Shown piece after piece: positions 1 to 5,848 of a stretch of 9,783 nt of DNA. Each line of letters opens with the position of its first letter. Position 1 is the stretch's first letter. Both the position numbers and the translations under genes were made by a program. The notes beneath the pieces were generated by a model. It was given only the letters and a program-made list of their open reading frames with translations, was not told the origin of the DNA and ran no database searches. Source of the DNA: Trichodesmium sp. jk18x7bins.61 (GTDB lineage: Bacteria; Cyanobacteriota; Cyanobacteriia; Cyanobacteriales; Microcoleaceae); contig JAJEAQ010000330.1 in assembly GCA_022822685.1 (NCBI GenBank), forward strand, positions 1 to 9,783. The letters are read 5' to 3'.

Positions 1-879
1 GAATCATTTCAAACTGAGATTGTCAATATAGGTCTAGAAAAACTTGGTTATCAGGTGGAAAAACCTAAACAAATCAGTTATCCAGCAATTTATATTTCTG
101 TTGCTAATGGAGACTTAGATTATACCACTGTTTACTACGATCCATTACACAACGAATATTTTAATAATGCTGGTGGTAAAGAAAAGTTAGAGATAGTTGG
201 AAATTTGACCCCTACATTACAAGGGTATCAAATTGATAAAAAAACAGCCGATAAATATAAAATTACTAACTTTCAACAATTGAAACAGCCAGAAATTGCT
301 CAACTTTTTGACTCAGATGGAGATGGTAAGGCAAATTTAGTAGGTTGTAATCCTGGTTGGTCTTGTGAGTTGATTATAGAACATCAACTTGACGCTTATG
401 AACTGCAAGATACAGTTGAGCATAATCGAGGACAATATACAATTCTACTGGCAGATGCTGTTACTCGCTACCAACAAGGAAAACCCATCCTCTACCATGC
501 TTCTAACCCCCACTGGATATCTGCAGTTTTAAAACCAGGTGAAGATGCAACTTGGTTAGAAGTTCCTTTCACTTCTTTACCACAACCTCTGGATCAAGTG
601 ACGGAAAAAGAGACATCCATAGATGGAAAAAATCTTGGCTTTCCTAGACTTGAACAGCGTATTGTAGCTAACAAACAATTCCTAGAGGCTAACCCTGTTG
701 CCAAAAAATGGTTTGAATTAGTCCAAATTTCAGCTGCAGATATGAATGCTGAAAGCTTACTCATTAAAAAGGGTGAAGATAAACCAGAAGATATTCTGCG
801 CCACGCTCAAGAATGGGTTAAAAATAATCAACAGTTGTATGATAATTGGTTAGAAATAGCCAGACAAGAAGGTAATTAA
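1..879 (+). CDS. proX: ProX-type glycine betaine/proline betaine-binding protein, copy 1 (5' end outside window)
   Basis: This is the substrate-binding subunit of an osmoprotectant ABC importer (ProU/OpuA type), expected to bind quaternary amines such as glycine betaine outside the cytoplasmic membrane. The frame is open from base 1 and matches copy 2 from its Glu45 onward, so about 44 N-terminal residues, including the lipoprotein signal, lie off the left edge. The GTG at 55 is internal and not a start. From memory of E. coli ProX, recognisable blocks are the PLHNEYFNNAGG segment, the DSDGDGKANLVGCNPGW loop followed by a second Cys (the conserved disulfide loop with a ligand-box Trp), the TRYQQGKPILY segment with a following His-Trp, and the VAKKWFELVQISAADMNAES C-terminal block. 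The visible part is 292 residues, one fewer than the matching part of copy 2. The permease and ATPase partners are not in view and may lie upstream. The family call is firm; the ligand is inferred. Confidence 0.92.
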   Translation, partial: ESFQTEIVNIGLEKLGYQVEKPKQISYPAIYISVANGDLDYTTVYYDPLHNEYFNNAGGKEKLEIVGNLTPTLQGYQIDKKTADKYKITNFQQLKQPEIAQLFDSDGDGKANLVGCNPGWSCELIIEHQLDAYELQDTVEHNRGQYTILLADAVTRYQQGKPILYHASNPHWISAVLKPGEDATWLEVPFTSLPQPLDQVTEKETSIDGKNLGFPRLEQRIVANKQFLEANPVAKKWFELVQISAADMNAESLLIKKGEDKPEDILRHAQEWVKNNQQLYDNWLEIARQEGN

Positions 880-893
880 TATGGCCAATCATG

Positions 894-941
894 AGACAGT
901 CTTTATACTATATTTTAACTAACTATATATATTTACTGTCT
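894..941. other. Inverted repeat after proX copy 1
   Basis: The arms AGACAGT (894-900) and ACTGTCT (935-941) are perfectly complementary across a 34-base AT-rich loop that holds further ATATA/TATAT pairing potential. The repeat starts 15 bases past the stop codon of copy 1. No clean T-run follows, so it is more likely an mRNA 3' stem-loop than a canonical intrinsic terminator. Confidence 0.3.
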
Positions 942-1032
942 TTGTGTCAGTCCCGAAAGTATTACTACAAAATAACTGCTGCTATTTATTTAAGAACTTA
1001 TACTATATCTATGATGAGTAGATGACGTTTTA

Positions 1033-1078
1033 AAAAAACAATAAAACTTACTCTAAAAGATAGAGTAGCCGTTTTTTT
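1033..1078 (+). terminator. Candidate intrinsic terminator between proX copies
   Basis: The stem TACTCT (1049-1054) / AGAGTA (1062-1067) has a 7-base loop. An A-run, AAAAAAAC (1033-1039 plus neighbour), lies upstream and pairs with GTTTTTTT (1071-1078) downstream. The layout of A-tract, hairpin and T-tract is typical of a rho-independent, possibly bidirectional terminator. The stem is short and AT-rich, so efficiency is uncertain. Confidence 0.45.
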
Positions 1079-1137
1079 CAAGATTATTCATAAACTGGAT
1101 TTAGTACAAGATAAACCATAGGAAATATGAGTACTTG

Positions 1138-1143
1138 TATAAT
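1138..1143 (+). promoter_or_regulatory. Possible -10 hexamer for proX copy 2
   Basis: A perfect TATAAT lies 108 bases before the ATG. No convincing TTGACA-like -35 element is seen at the right spacing, so this is only a composition-compatible candidate in an AT-rich region. Confidence 0.22.
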
Positions 1144-1240
1144 TTAGATCAGAACTCGTACTTTTCCCACTGACTTGTTAAACATCTCACTGTTCATCAA
1201 GGTAAAAATTATCGGAAAATTCAACACTTAAAATTTGCTA

Positions 1241-1245
1241 GGGAG
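1241..1245 (+). promoter_or_regulatory. Shine-Dalgarno sequence of proX copy 2
   Basis: GGGAG sits six bases upstream of the ATG at 1252. It supports that start, which also yields a well-formed lipoprotein signal peptide. Confidence 0.65.
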
Positions 1246-1251
1246 ACAAAA

Positions 1252-2265
1252 ATGAAACAACAATCCTTGAAAATTATCTTAGGAGCAATCCTGACAAGCT
1301 TATTAATAGTTTTTACTTCTTGCCAACAAGTTCCTAGTTCTGACACTGTTACTATTCGTAGTGCCAATAGTGAATGGATGAAAGAATCATTTCAAACTGA
1401 GATTGTCAATATAGGTCTAGAAAAACTTGGTTATCAGGTGGAAAAACCTAAACAAATCAGTTATCCAGCAATTTATATTTCTGTTGCTAATGGAGACTTA
1501 GAATATAGCACCGTTTACTACGATCCATTACACAACGAATATTTTAATAATGCTGGTGGTAAAGAAAAGTTAGAGATAGTTGGAAATTTGACCCCTAATG
1601 GAATACAAGGATATGAAATTGATAAAAAAACAGCTGAGAAATACAACATCACTAACATTGAACAATTAAAAGATCCAAAAAATGCCCAACTTTTTGACTC
1701 GGATGGAGATGGTAAGGCGAATTTAGTAGGTTGTAATCCTGGTTGGTTTTGTGAGTTGATAATAGAACATCAACTTGATGCTTATGAACTGCAAGATACA
1801 GTTGAGCATGATCAAGGACAATATGAAATTTTTCTAGCAGATACTATTACTCGCTACCAACAAGGAAAACCCATTCTCTACTATGCTCTTAATCCCCACT
1901 GGATATTTACAGTTTTAAAACAAGATCAAGATGTAGTTTGGTTGGAAGTTCCTTTCACCTCCTTACCACAGTCTATGGGAAGCTTGAATGATGAAGATAC
2001 ATCAGTAGATGGAAAAAATCTTGGCTTTCCTAGAAGTGAACAGCGTATTGTAGCTAACAAACAATTCCTAGAGGCTAACCCTGTTGCCAAAAAATGGTTT
2101 GAATTAGTCCAAATTTCAGCTGCAGATATGAATGCTGAAAGCTTACTCATTAAAGGGGGTGAAGATAAACCAGAAGATATTCTGCGCCACGCTCAAGAAT
2201 GGGTTAAAAATAATCAACAGTTGTATGATAATTGGTTAGAAACAGCTAGAAAAGAAGCTAGTTAA
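1252..2265 (+). CDS. proX: ProX-type glycine betaine/proline betaine-binding lipoprotein, copy 2
   Basis: This is a complete 337-residue periplasmic-binding protein of the ProX/OpuAC family, which captures osmoprotectants for a ProU-type ABC importer. Residues 1-23 form a lipoprotein signal: Lys-rich start, hydrophobic stretch to about residue 21, then FTSC with Cys24 as the probable lipidated residue. Aligned from memory to E. coli ProX, Trp165 (in NPGWFC, inside the conserved Cys-Cys loop) and Trp217 (after NPH) match two of the three ligand-cage tryptophans. The third position, W65 in E. coli, is Tyr90 here (context VYYDPLH). The acidic DSDGDG loop before the Cys pair is also conserved. 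The start is fixed by GGGAG at 1241 and by the signal peptide. No transporter permease or ATPase follows; thrS is next. The family is certain; the exact ligand (glycine betaine, proline betaine or choline-like) is inferred. Confidence 0.95.
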   Translation: MKQQSLKIILGAILTSLLIVFTSCQQVPSSDTVTIRSANSEWMKESFQTEIVNIGLEKLGYQVEKPKQISYPAIYISVANGDLEYSTVYYDPLHNEYFNNAGGKEKLEIVGNLTPNGIQGYEIDKKTAEKYNITNIEQLKDPKNAQLFDSDGDGKANLVGCNPGWFCELIIEHQLDAYELQDTVEHDQGQYEIFLADTITRYQQGKPILYYALNPHWIFTVLKQDQDVVWLEVPFTSLPQSMGSLNDEDTSVDGKNLGFPRSEQRIVANKQFLEANPVAKKWFELVQISAADMNAESLLIKGGEDKPEDILRHAQEWVKNNQQLYDNWLETARKEAS

Positions 2266-2283
2266 TGAAGGAAGGAAAGAAGC

Positions 2284-2334
2284 CAAGTATAAACGACTTG
2301 CTCGTTTTCATCCCCCGGTTGAAACACGGAGGGA
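2284..2334. other. Paired hairpins downstream of proX copy 2
   Basis: The first hairpin is CAAGT (2284-2288) / ACTTG (2296-2300) with a 7-base loop. The second is TCCCCCG (2311-2317) against CGG-A-GGGA (2327-2334), seven pairs with one bulged A and a 9-base loop. No T-run follows, so a standard terminator is unlikely. The general look, a GAAG-type lead-in with GC-rich hairpins and a GGGAG tail, recalls right ends of IS200/IS605-family elements, but no tnpA/tnpB remnant is visible, so that reading is weak. Confidence 0.35.
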
Positions 2335-2349
2335 GCTTTCAATATAGTA

Positions 2350-2357
2350 GCGATCGC
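2350..2357. repeat. HIP1 octamers GCGATCGC (five copies in window)
   Basis: Exact copies occur at 2350-2357, 4417-4424 (inside thrS), 5513-5520 (inside the toxin gene), 5759-5766 and 7829-7836 (inside the hydrolase gene). In DNA this AT-rich the palindrome would be expected well under once in 9.8 kb by chance. HIP1 enrichment is a known cyanobacterial genome signature and is the main evidence here for the host phylum. Confidence 0.9.
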
Positions 2358-2414
2358 TCGATTCAGTATGAGAAGTGAAAACACGCTTTGGTAATCAGAG
2401 TATCGCTCACATTA

Positions 2415-2433
2415 GGGAGAGCATCACTCTCCC
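2415..2433 (+). terminator. GC-rich hairpin, possible terminator or attenuator
   Basis: GGGAGAG (2415-2421) pairs perfectly with CTCTCCC (2427-2433) across a 5-base loop. The following bases, CAATATTTAG, are only partly T-rich. It lies 150 bases after proX copy 2 and about 180 bases before thrS, so it could end proX transcription or act in the thrS leader. Confidence 0.4.
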
Positions 2434-2513
2434 CAATATTTAGATCACAATCCTAATTATTCAGATAAAAACTGTACCTGATAGTGTGTCGGAACAGAAT
2501 TTGTATATTGAGA

Positions 2514-2534
2514 ATCAGGATATATATACCTGAT
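2514..2534. promoter_or_regulatory. 21-bp inverted repeat upstream of thrS, candidate operator
   Basis: The arms ATCAGG (2514-2519) and CCTGAT (2529-2534) are perfectly complementary and separated by nine alternating A/T bases. A third CCTGAT half-site is at 2477-2482. The A/T spacer could itself serve as a -10 region, with TTGTAT at 2501-2506 as a weak -35. Arm length and spacing suit a dimeric regulator site. No regulator is identified. Confidence 0.35.
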
Positions 2535-2616
2535 ATACAGGCGAGTTAACTATGCTGAAATTCAGTCTTAGTAGCCATGCAAAAATAAAAAGGTAAAATC
2601 CAAACAGAAATAGCTA

Positions 2617-4443
2617 ATGTCTAGGCCAGAATCTAACACTTCTCCAGAACAACCAGAAAAAATTCATTTACCTCGCACCAGCGAGTCTGAAAGTCTCAAA
2701 AAAATTCGTCATACTACATCTCATATTATGGCTATGGCAGTACAAAAGCTGTTTCCCAAGACTCAGGTGACAATCGGCCCTTGGATTGAAAACGGCTTCT
2801 ACTATGACTTTGATACTCCAGACCCATTTACAGAAGATGATTTAAAGGCCATCAAAAAAGAGATGGTCAAAATTATTAAGCGCGATCTACCTGTAGTGAG
2901 AGAGGAAGTCAGTCGTGAGGAAGCCAAGCGTCGAATTGAAAATATTAAAGAGCCATACAAGTTAGAAATTCTGGCGGACTTAGAAGATCCCGTTACTATT
3001 TACCATCTTGGGGAGGAATGGTGGGACTTGTGTGCCGGCCCCCATGTTGAAAGTACAAAGCAAATTAATCCTAAAGCAATTGAATTAGAGAGTTTAGCAG
3101 GAGCTTACTGGCGAGGAGATGAAACAAAGGCTCAGTTACAAAGAATTTATGGTACAGCTTGGGAAACTCCAGAGCAACTTGTTGAATACAAACGACGCAA
3201 AGATGAAGCCCTCAAACGAGACCACCGTAAGCTAGGTAAAGAATTAGGACTATTTATCTTTTCTGATCTCGTGGGGCCGGGATTGCCTTTATGGACTCCC
3301 AAAGGTACATTATTGCGCGGTTTACTGGAAGACCACCTCAAACAAGAACAACTTAAACGAGGTTATCTACCTGTGGTTACTCCTCATATTGGCAGAGTTG
3401 ATCTATTCAAAACTTCTGGACATTTGCAAAAGTATAAGGAGGATATGTTCCCAATGATGGCTGAGGATCAAGAATCAGCAGCTATGGAACAGGGTTTTGT
3501 TTTGAAGCCGATGAACTGTCCTTTTCATATCCAAATATATAAGAGTGAATTACATTCTTATCGAGAGTTGCCCATCCGACTTGCAGAATTTGGCACTGTC
3601 TACCGTTATGAACAGTCAGGAGAATTAGGAGGGTTGACTCGAGTTCGTGGTTTTACAGTTGATGATTCTCACTTATTTGTTACCCCGGAACAATTAGATT
3701 CAGAATTTCTGAATGTGGTTGACTTGATTTTGTCTGTATTTAAGAGTCTACAATTGGAGAATTTTCGGGCTAGATTAAGTTTTCGAGACCCTAATTCTGA
3801 TAAGTATATTGGTTCTAATGAAGCTTGGGAAAAAGCTGAAAATGCTATCCGTCGGGCTGTGGAAAAGATGGGTATGGATCATTTTGAGGGGATTGGTGAA
3901 GCAGCATTTTATGGCCCTAAACTAGATTTTATCTTCCAAGATGCCTTGGATCGTGAATGGCAGTTGGGTACTGTACAAGTAGATTATAATTTGCCGGAAC
4001 GATTTGATTTAGAATATGTTGCAGAAGATGGGGCGAGAAAACGTCCTGTGATGATTCATCGGGCTCCTTTTGGCTCTTTGGAACGATTGATTGGGATTCT
4101 GATTGAGGAGTATGTTGGAGATTTTCCTCTCTGGTTGGCTCCTACTCAAGTTAAACTTTTGCCAGTTAATTCGGAGTTTTTGCCTTTTGCTCAAGATGTT
4201 GCTGCTCAGATGCTGAGAGTCGGTATTCGTGCAGAAGCAGATGCTAGTAATGAGCGGTTGGGTAAGTTGATTCGTAATGCAGAAAAAGCTAAAGTTCCTG
4301 TCATGGCTGTTGTGGGTGCTAAGGAGGTTGAGTCAAATAGTTTGAGTATTCGGACTCGTGCTGCTGGTGAGTTAGGGACTATACTTGTGGCGGAAGTGAT
4401 TGAGAAGATGACTCAGGCGATCGCTAACTATGAGAATTTTTAG
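2617..4443 (+). CDS. thrS: Threonyl-tRNA synthetase
   Basis: This class II aminoacyl-tRNA synthetase charges tRNA-Thr with threonine in the cytoplasm. At 608 residues it lacks the N-terminal TGS domain of E. coli ThrRS (642 aa) and begins near the editing domain, as in other cyanobacterial ThrRS. The editing (SAD) domain, about residues 30-190, has the HTTSH motif (His32, His36) and CAGPH (Cys139, His143), so Ser-tRNA-Thr proofreading looks intact. The catalytic core, about 210-490, shows motif 2 (YRYE, Arg330/Glu332), motif 3 (GSLER, Arg490) and the three expected zinc ligands Cys301 (KPMNCP), His352 (DDSH) and His481 (MIHRAPFG). The anticodon-binding domain is about 505-600. Some cyanobacteria have a second, zinc-stress ThrRS with impaired editing; the intact editing residues place this one with the housekeeping type. 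No strong Shine-Dalgarno precedes the ATG; the start is chosen because it keeps the family's short leader before the SESE-K-IRHTTSH block. Confidence 0.97.
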   Translation: MSRPESNTSPEQPEKIHLPRTSESESLKKIRHTTSHIMAMAVQKLFPKTQVTIGPWIENGFYYDFDTPDPFTEDDLKAIKKEMVKIIKRDLPVVREEVSREEAKRRIENIKEPYKLEILADLEDPVTIYHLGEEWWDLCAGPHVESTKQINPKAIELESLAGAYWRGDETKAQLQRIYGTAWETPEQLVEYKRRKDEALKRDHRKLGKELGLFIFSDLVGPGLPLWTPKGTLLRGLLEDHLKQEQLKRGYLPVVTPHIGRVDLFKTSGHLQKYKEDMFPMMAEDQESAAMEQGFVLKPMNCPFHIQIYKSELHSYRELPIRLAEFGTVYRYEQSGELGGLTRVRGFTVDDSHLFVTPEQLDSEFLNVVDLILSVFKSLQLENFRARLSFRDPNSDKYIGSNEAWEKAENAIRRAVEKMGMDHFEGIGEAAFYGPKLDFIFQDALDREWQLGTVQVDYNLPERFDLEYVAEDGARKRPVMIHRAPFGSLERLIGILIEEYVGDFPLWLAPTQVKLLPVNSEFLPFAQDVAAQMLRVGIRAEADASNERLGKLIRNAEKAKVPVMAVVGAKEVESNSLSIRTRAAGELGTILVAEVIEKMTQAIANYENF

Positions 4444-4445
4444 CT

Positions 4446-4461
4446 GACTTCAGCAGAAGTC
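4446..4461 (+). terminator. Hairpin directly after thrS
   Basis: GACTTC (4446-4451) / GAAGTC (4456-4461) form a perfect 6-bp stem with a 4-base AGCA loop, starting three bases after the stop codon. The nearest T-run (4473-4477) is 11 bases further on, longer than in a standard intrinsic terminator. It may still be the 3' end-forming structure of the thrS mRNA. Confidence 0.4.
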
Positions 4462-4494
4462 CTAAACTGAAATTTTTAGTCTGGGATGGCGCTA

Positions 4495-4524
4495 ATAAAG
4501 TGCGGAATTACTCCCCCACTTTAT
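4495..4524. repeat. 8-bp inverted repeat downstream of thrS
   Basis: ATAAAGTG (4495-4502) and CACTTTAT (4517-4524) are perfect complements around a 14-base loop. No T-run follows. Together with neighbouring inverted repeats it suggests an accumulation site for small palindromic repeats. Confidence 0.4.
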
Positions 4525-4614
4525 CAGTATTCATACTACCTTATTACTACAAATTGAAGTGCAAAATGTGAGATCTAGCAGTACGTTTTTTGGTGAGGAC
4601 AAAAATCAGGGTTG

Positions 4615-4628
4615 AAAGGCAAAAGGCA
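4615..4628. repeat. Two-unit heptamer repeat AAAGGCA
   Basis: AAAGGCA occurs twice in direct tandem (4615-4621, 4622-4628), followed by the degenerate AGAGG. This is a minimal STRR-like heptamer array of the kind dispersed in cyanobacterial genomes. Confidence 0.4.
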
Positions 4629-4633
4629 AGAGG

Positions 4634-4649
4634 TATGCATGCATGCATA
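4634..4649. repeat. 16-bp perfect palindrome of ATGC repeats
   Basis: TATGCATGCATGCATA reads identically on both strands and is an alternating purine-pyrimidine tract. It is followed by a further inverted repeat ATAGGG (4647-4652) / CCCTAT (4675-4680). No protein binding can be inferred from sequence alone. Confidence 0.55.
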
Positions 4650-4707
4650 GGGATGTCCTAACCTTAATGGGTAGCCCTATATAAATCAATGGAGATAATG
4701 GAGTAGT

Positions 4708-4904
4708 TATAGCGTTTTTCGGACTCTGCCGGTACATTAGCAGTGCTGTATCTGGCTATCTATAGAAAAAATATTTTGATTTGACTTGGAGTGCCTACAT
4801 CACCGGAGTCTGTAACCAATAGATTCCTACTGACTATTGACTATTGACTACTGACTACTAAAGCAGTAGATTTTTGTACCTCACCAAGGCTGAGAACTGC
4901 TATA
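4708..4904 (+). mobile_element. MITE-like dispersed element, copy A (forward)
   Basis: This is a 197-bp non-coding element bounded by the inverted termini TATAGC (4708-4713) and GCTATA (4899-4904). Its last 32 bases (4873-4904) are identical to the reverse complement of 6777-6808. Its first 29 bases match the reverse complement of the other end of copy B at 26 positions, including the ACTCTGCCGGTACA block. Between the ends lie about 100 bases not found in copy B and a heptamer array (4831-4858). AGTTAT occurs at 4705-4710 and 4905-4910 and could be a target duplication, but it overlaps the left terminus and has no counterpart at copy B. It has no coding capacity, so it would be moved in trans by an unknown transposase. 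Confidence 0.75.
4831..4858. repeat. Heptamer tandem array TGACTAT/TGACTAC, four units
   Basis: The units are TGACTAT, TGACTAT, TGACTAC, TGACTAC (4831-4858), followed by TA. This is a cyanobacterial short tandemly repeated repetitive (STRR)-type array located inside element copy A. Confidence 0.85.
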
Positions 4905-5282
4905 AGTTATGAAAAACAAGTAATTCCCCTTATAACTGATGCTCAATATAGTATTCTATTTTATGAAGTTGAATCAGATTGTTATATTATTAATAAGTAT
5001 ATTCCCTTTTTTTATATCTAGAGTTAAGGTCGGCGATAATCTGAACTATTTTTTTTTTGCAAAAGGCACTGGAACATGAAGGCATCTTATTTAAAGGAAC
5101 TATATAAGACCAACTGGTTTCAAAATAATGAAATTAGGAATAAACATGATTAATATCCTAAAGGTTCCTCTAAGAGGGGATGTGTATTTCGCTTTTTTAT
5201 GTATTGAAAGCAAAAAAAACGCAAAATACCAGATGTCGCTGTCCAGTGGCTCATGTACAACTAGGAACAGTGACTTAATTAT
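4905..5282. other. Gene-poor AT-rich stretch before the toxin-antitoxin pair
   Basis: No supported gene is present. There is a T10 run at 5049-5058 and a short open frame from ATG 5076 to TAA 5153 (about 25 codons) with no ribosome binding site and no recognisable product. A compact CCTC/GAGG stem is near 5166-5178. The promoter of the antitoxin gene should lie in the last 100 bases, but no clear -35/-10 pair stands out. Confidence 0.5.
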
Positions 5283-5480
5283 ATGAACTTTATGAGTACC
5301 GCTAAAAACAAAGTAGAATCTCTATTGAGCAAATTGCCAGATAATTGCTCCCTTGAAGATGTTCAATATCATTTATATGTAATTGAAAAAGTTCTTCACG
5401 GTTTAGAAGTAGCTGATAAAGAAAGAAAAATTACACAAGAAGAAGCTGAAGGGCTTTTGAGTAAATGGGTTATAAAGTAG
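5283..5480 (+). CDS. Type II antitoxin-like small protein
   Basis: This 65-residue acidic, largely helical protein is the upstream partner of a RelE/ParE-type toxin. Its CSLEDVQYHLYVIEKVLHGL core and the C-terminal ITQEEAEGLLSKW stretch resemble short antitoxins commonly paired with RelE/ParE toxins in cyanobacteria. No classical DNA-binding motif (AbrB, RHH or HTH) can be assigned by eye. By position, it should bind and neutralise the toxin, probably through its C-terminal region, and may autoregulate the operon. ATG 5283 is used; a second in-frame ATG at 5292 is possible, and neither has a clear Shine-Dalgarno. Its last 16 bases overlap the toxin gene in another frame, indicating translational coupling. 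The role rests mainly on genomic context. Confidence 0.75.
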   Translation: MNFMSTAKNKVESLLSKLPDNCSLEDVQYHLYVIEKVLHGLEVADKERKITQEEAEGLLSKWVIK

Positions 5481-5752
5481 TTTGGTCTTCTAAGGCTATC
5501 GATGATGTGGATGCGATCGCTTCCTACATAGCACGTGACTCTGTTTCCTATGCTGCAGCAGTAGTCCATCGAATTATAAATGTTACCAAAAATTTGATTC
5601 ATAATCCTTTACAAGGAGAAATAGTCGAAGAGTTCGGTAATGAAAATTACCAGCAAGATCATGCTTATAGTTACCGAGTCCTTTATCACGTTAAAGGAAA
5701 TCTGGTAACTGTTGCTGCGGTGATTCATGGAAAAAGGTTATTAGATTTGTAG
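5465..5752 (+). CDS. RelE/ParE-superfamily toxin
   Basis: This 95-residue toxin belongs to the RelE/ParE fold family, whose members either cleave mRNA on the ribosome (RelE) or poison DNA gyrase (ParE). The N-terminal strand YKVVWSSKAIDDVDAIASYI leads into the two-helix region, and the C-terminal block SYRVLYHVKGNLVTVAAVIHGKRLL is the hallmark strand-His-Gly-Arg/Lys ending of the family. The full length matches the family (about 90-100 aa), so it appears intact. It overlaps the antitoxin gene by 16 bases. GAAGGG at 5448-5453 is a possible ribosome binding site, 11 bases from the ATG. A HIP1 octamer lies inside the gene. A strong terminator follows at 5790. Which target it attacks cannot be decided from sequence. 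Confidence 0.88.
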   Translation: MGYKVVWSSKAIDDVDAIASYIARDSVSYAAAVVHRIINVTKNLIHNPLQGEIVEEFGNENYQQDHAYSYRVLYHVKGNLVTVAAVIHGKRLLDL

Positions 5753-5789
5753 CTCAAAGCGATCGCTCCCAAAGCAAACATCAGCTTAT

Positions 5790-5818
5790 AACCGGGCTTC
5801 TTATGAAGCCTGGTTTTC
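5790..5818 (+). terminator. Intrinsic terminator of the toxin-antitoxin operon
   Basis: The 5' arm AACCGGGCTTC (5790-5800) pairs along its whole length with GAAGCCTGGTT (5805-5815), eleven pairs including one G-T wobble, across a TTAT tetraloop. A TTTTC run follows directly. It is 38 bases past the toxin stop codon and is the clearest terminator in the window. Confidence 0.85.
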
Positions 5819-5848
5819 TAATTCTGAAATTTGGTATTACAGTAATAA

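Larger units (their letters stand above)
880..1251. other. Intergenic stretch between the two proX copies
   Basis: There is no credible gene in these 372 bases. The stretch is AT-rich. It contains an inverted repeat AGACAGT (894-900) / ACTGTCT (935-941), a terminator-like stem at 1033-1078, a possible -10 hexamer and a good Shine-Dalgarno sequence for copy 2. The presence of both a terminator-like hairpin and a ribosome binding site suggests copy 2 may be transcribed separately from copy 1. Confidence 0.6.
1..2265 (+). repeat. Tandem gene duplication of proX with mosaic identity
   Basis: Bases 1-119 are identical to 1384-1502. Over the first 213 bases of copy 1 I count three substitutions against copy 2. 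Bases 651-856 differ from their copy 2 counterparts at two positions. The central part (about 214-650) carries many substitutions and a one-codon length difference. The spacing between copies is about 1,383 bp. The upstream flank of copy 1 is not visible, so the full duplicated unit cannot be bounded. Confidence 0.85.
2266..2616. other. Intergenic stretch between proX copy 2 and thrS
   Basis: No gene is seen in these 351 bases. They contain two adjacent hairpins soon after the proX stop (2284-2334), one GCGATCGC octamer (2350-2357), a perfect 7-bp GC-rich hairpin (2415-2433) and a 21-bp inverted repeat (2514-2534) in the likely thrS promoter area. No T-box-like leader could be recognised. Confidence 0.6.

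Noticed and set aside
55..57. GTG as the start of the first proX gene
   Set aside because: The same frame is open back to base 1 and matches copy 2 codon for codon there; the GTG is internal Val, and the true start lies outside the window.
1926..2150. Open frame of 74 codons on the minus strand inside proX copy 2
   Set aside because: It is antisense to a well-conserved gene, has no ribosome binding site and no recognisable family; it is a coding shadow.
2440..2616. T-box or other threonine-responsive leader upstream of thrS
   Set aside because: No T-box consensus or antiterminator-like pairing was recognised, and T-boxes are not typical of cyanobacteria.
3147..4194. Minus-strand open frames inside thrS (about 3147-3341 and 4009-4194)
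   Set aside because: They are antisense to highly conserved synthetase sequence, Arg/Ser/Pro-rich as shadows often are, with no start signals.
5076..5153. Short open frame of about 25 codons (MKASYLKELYKTNWF...)
   Set aside because: It has no ribosome binding site at a usable distance, no recognisable product and is short enough to occur by chance.
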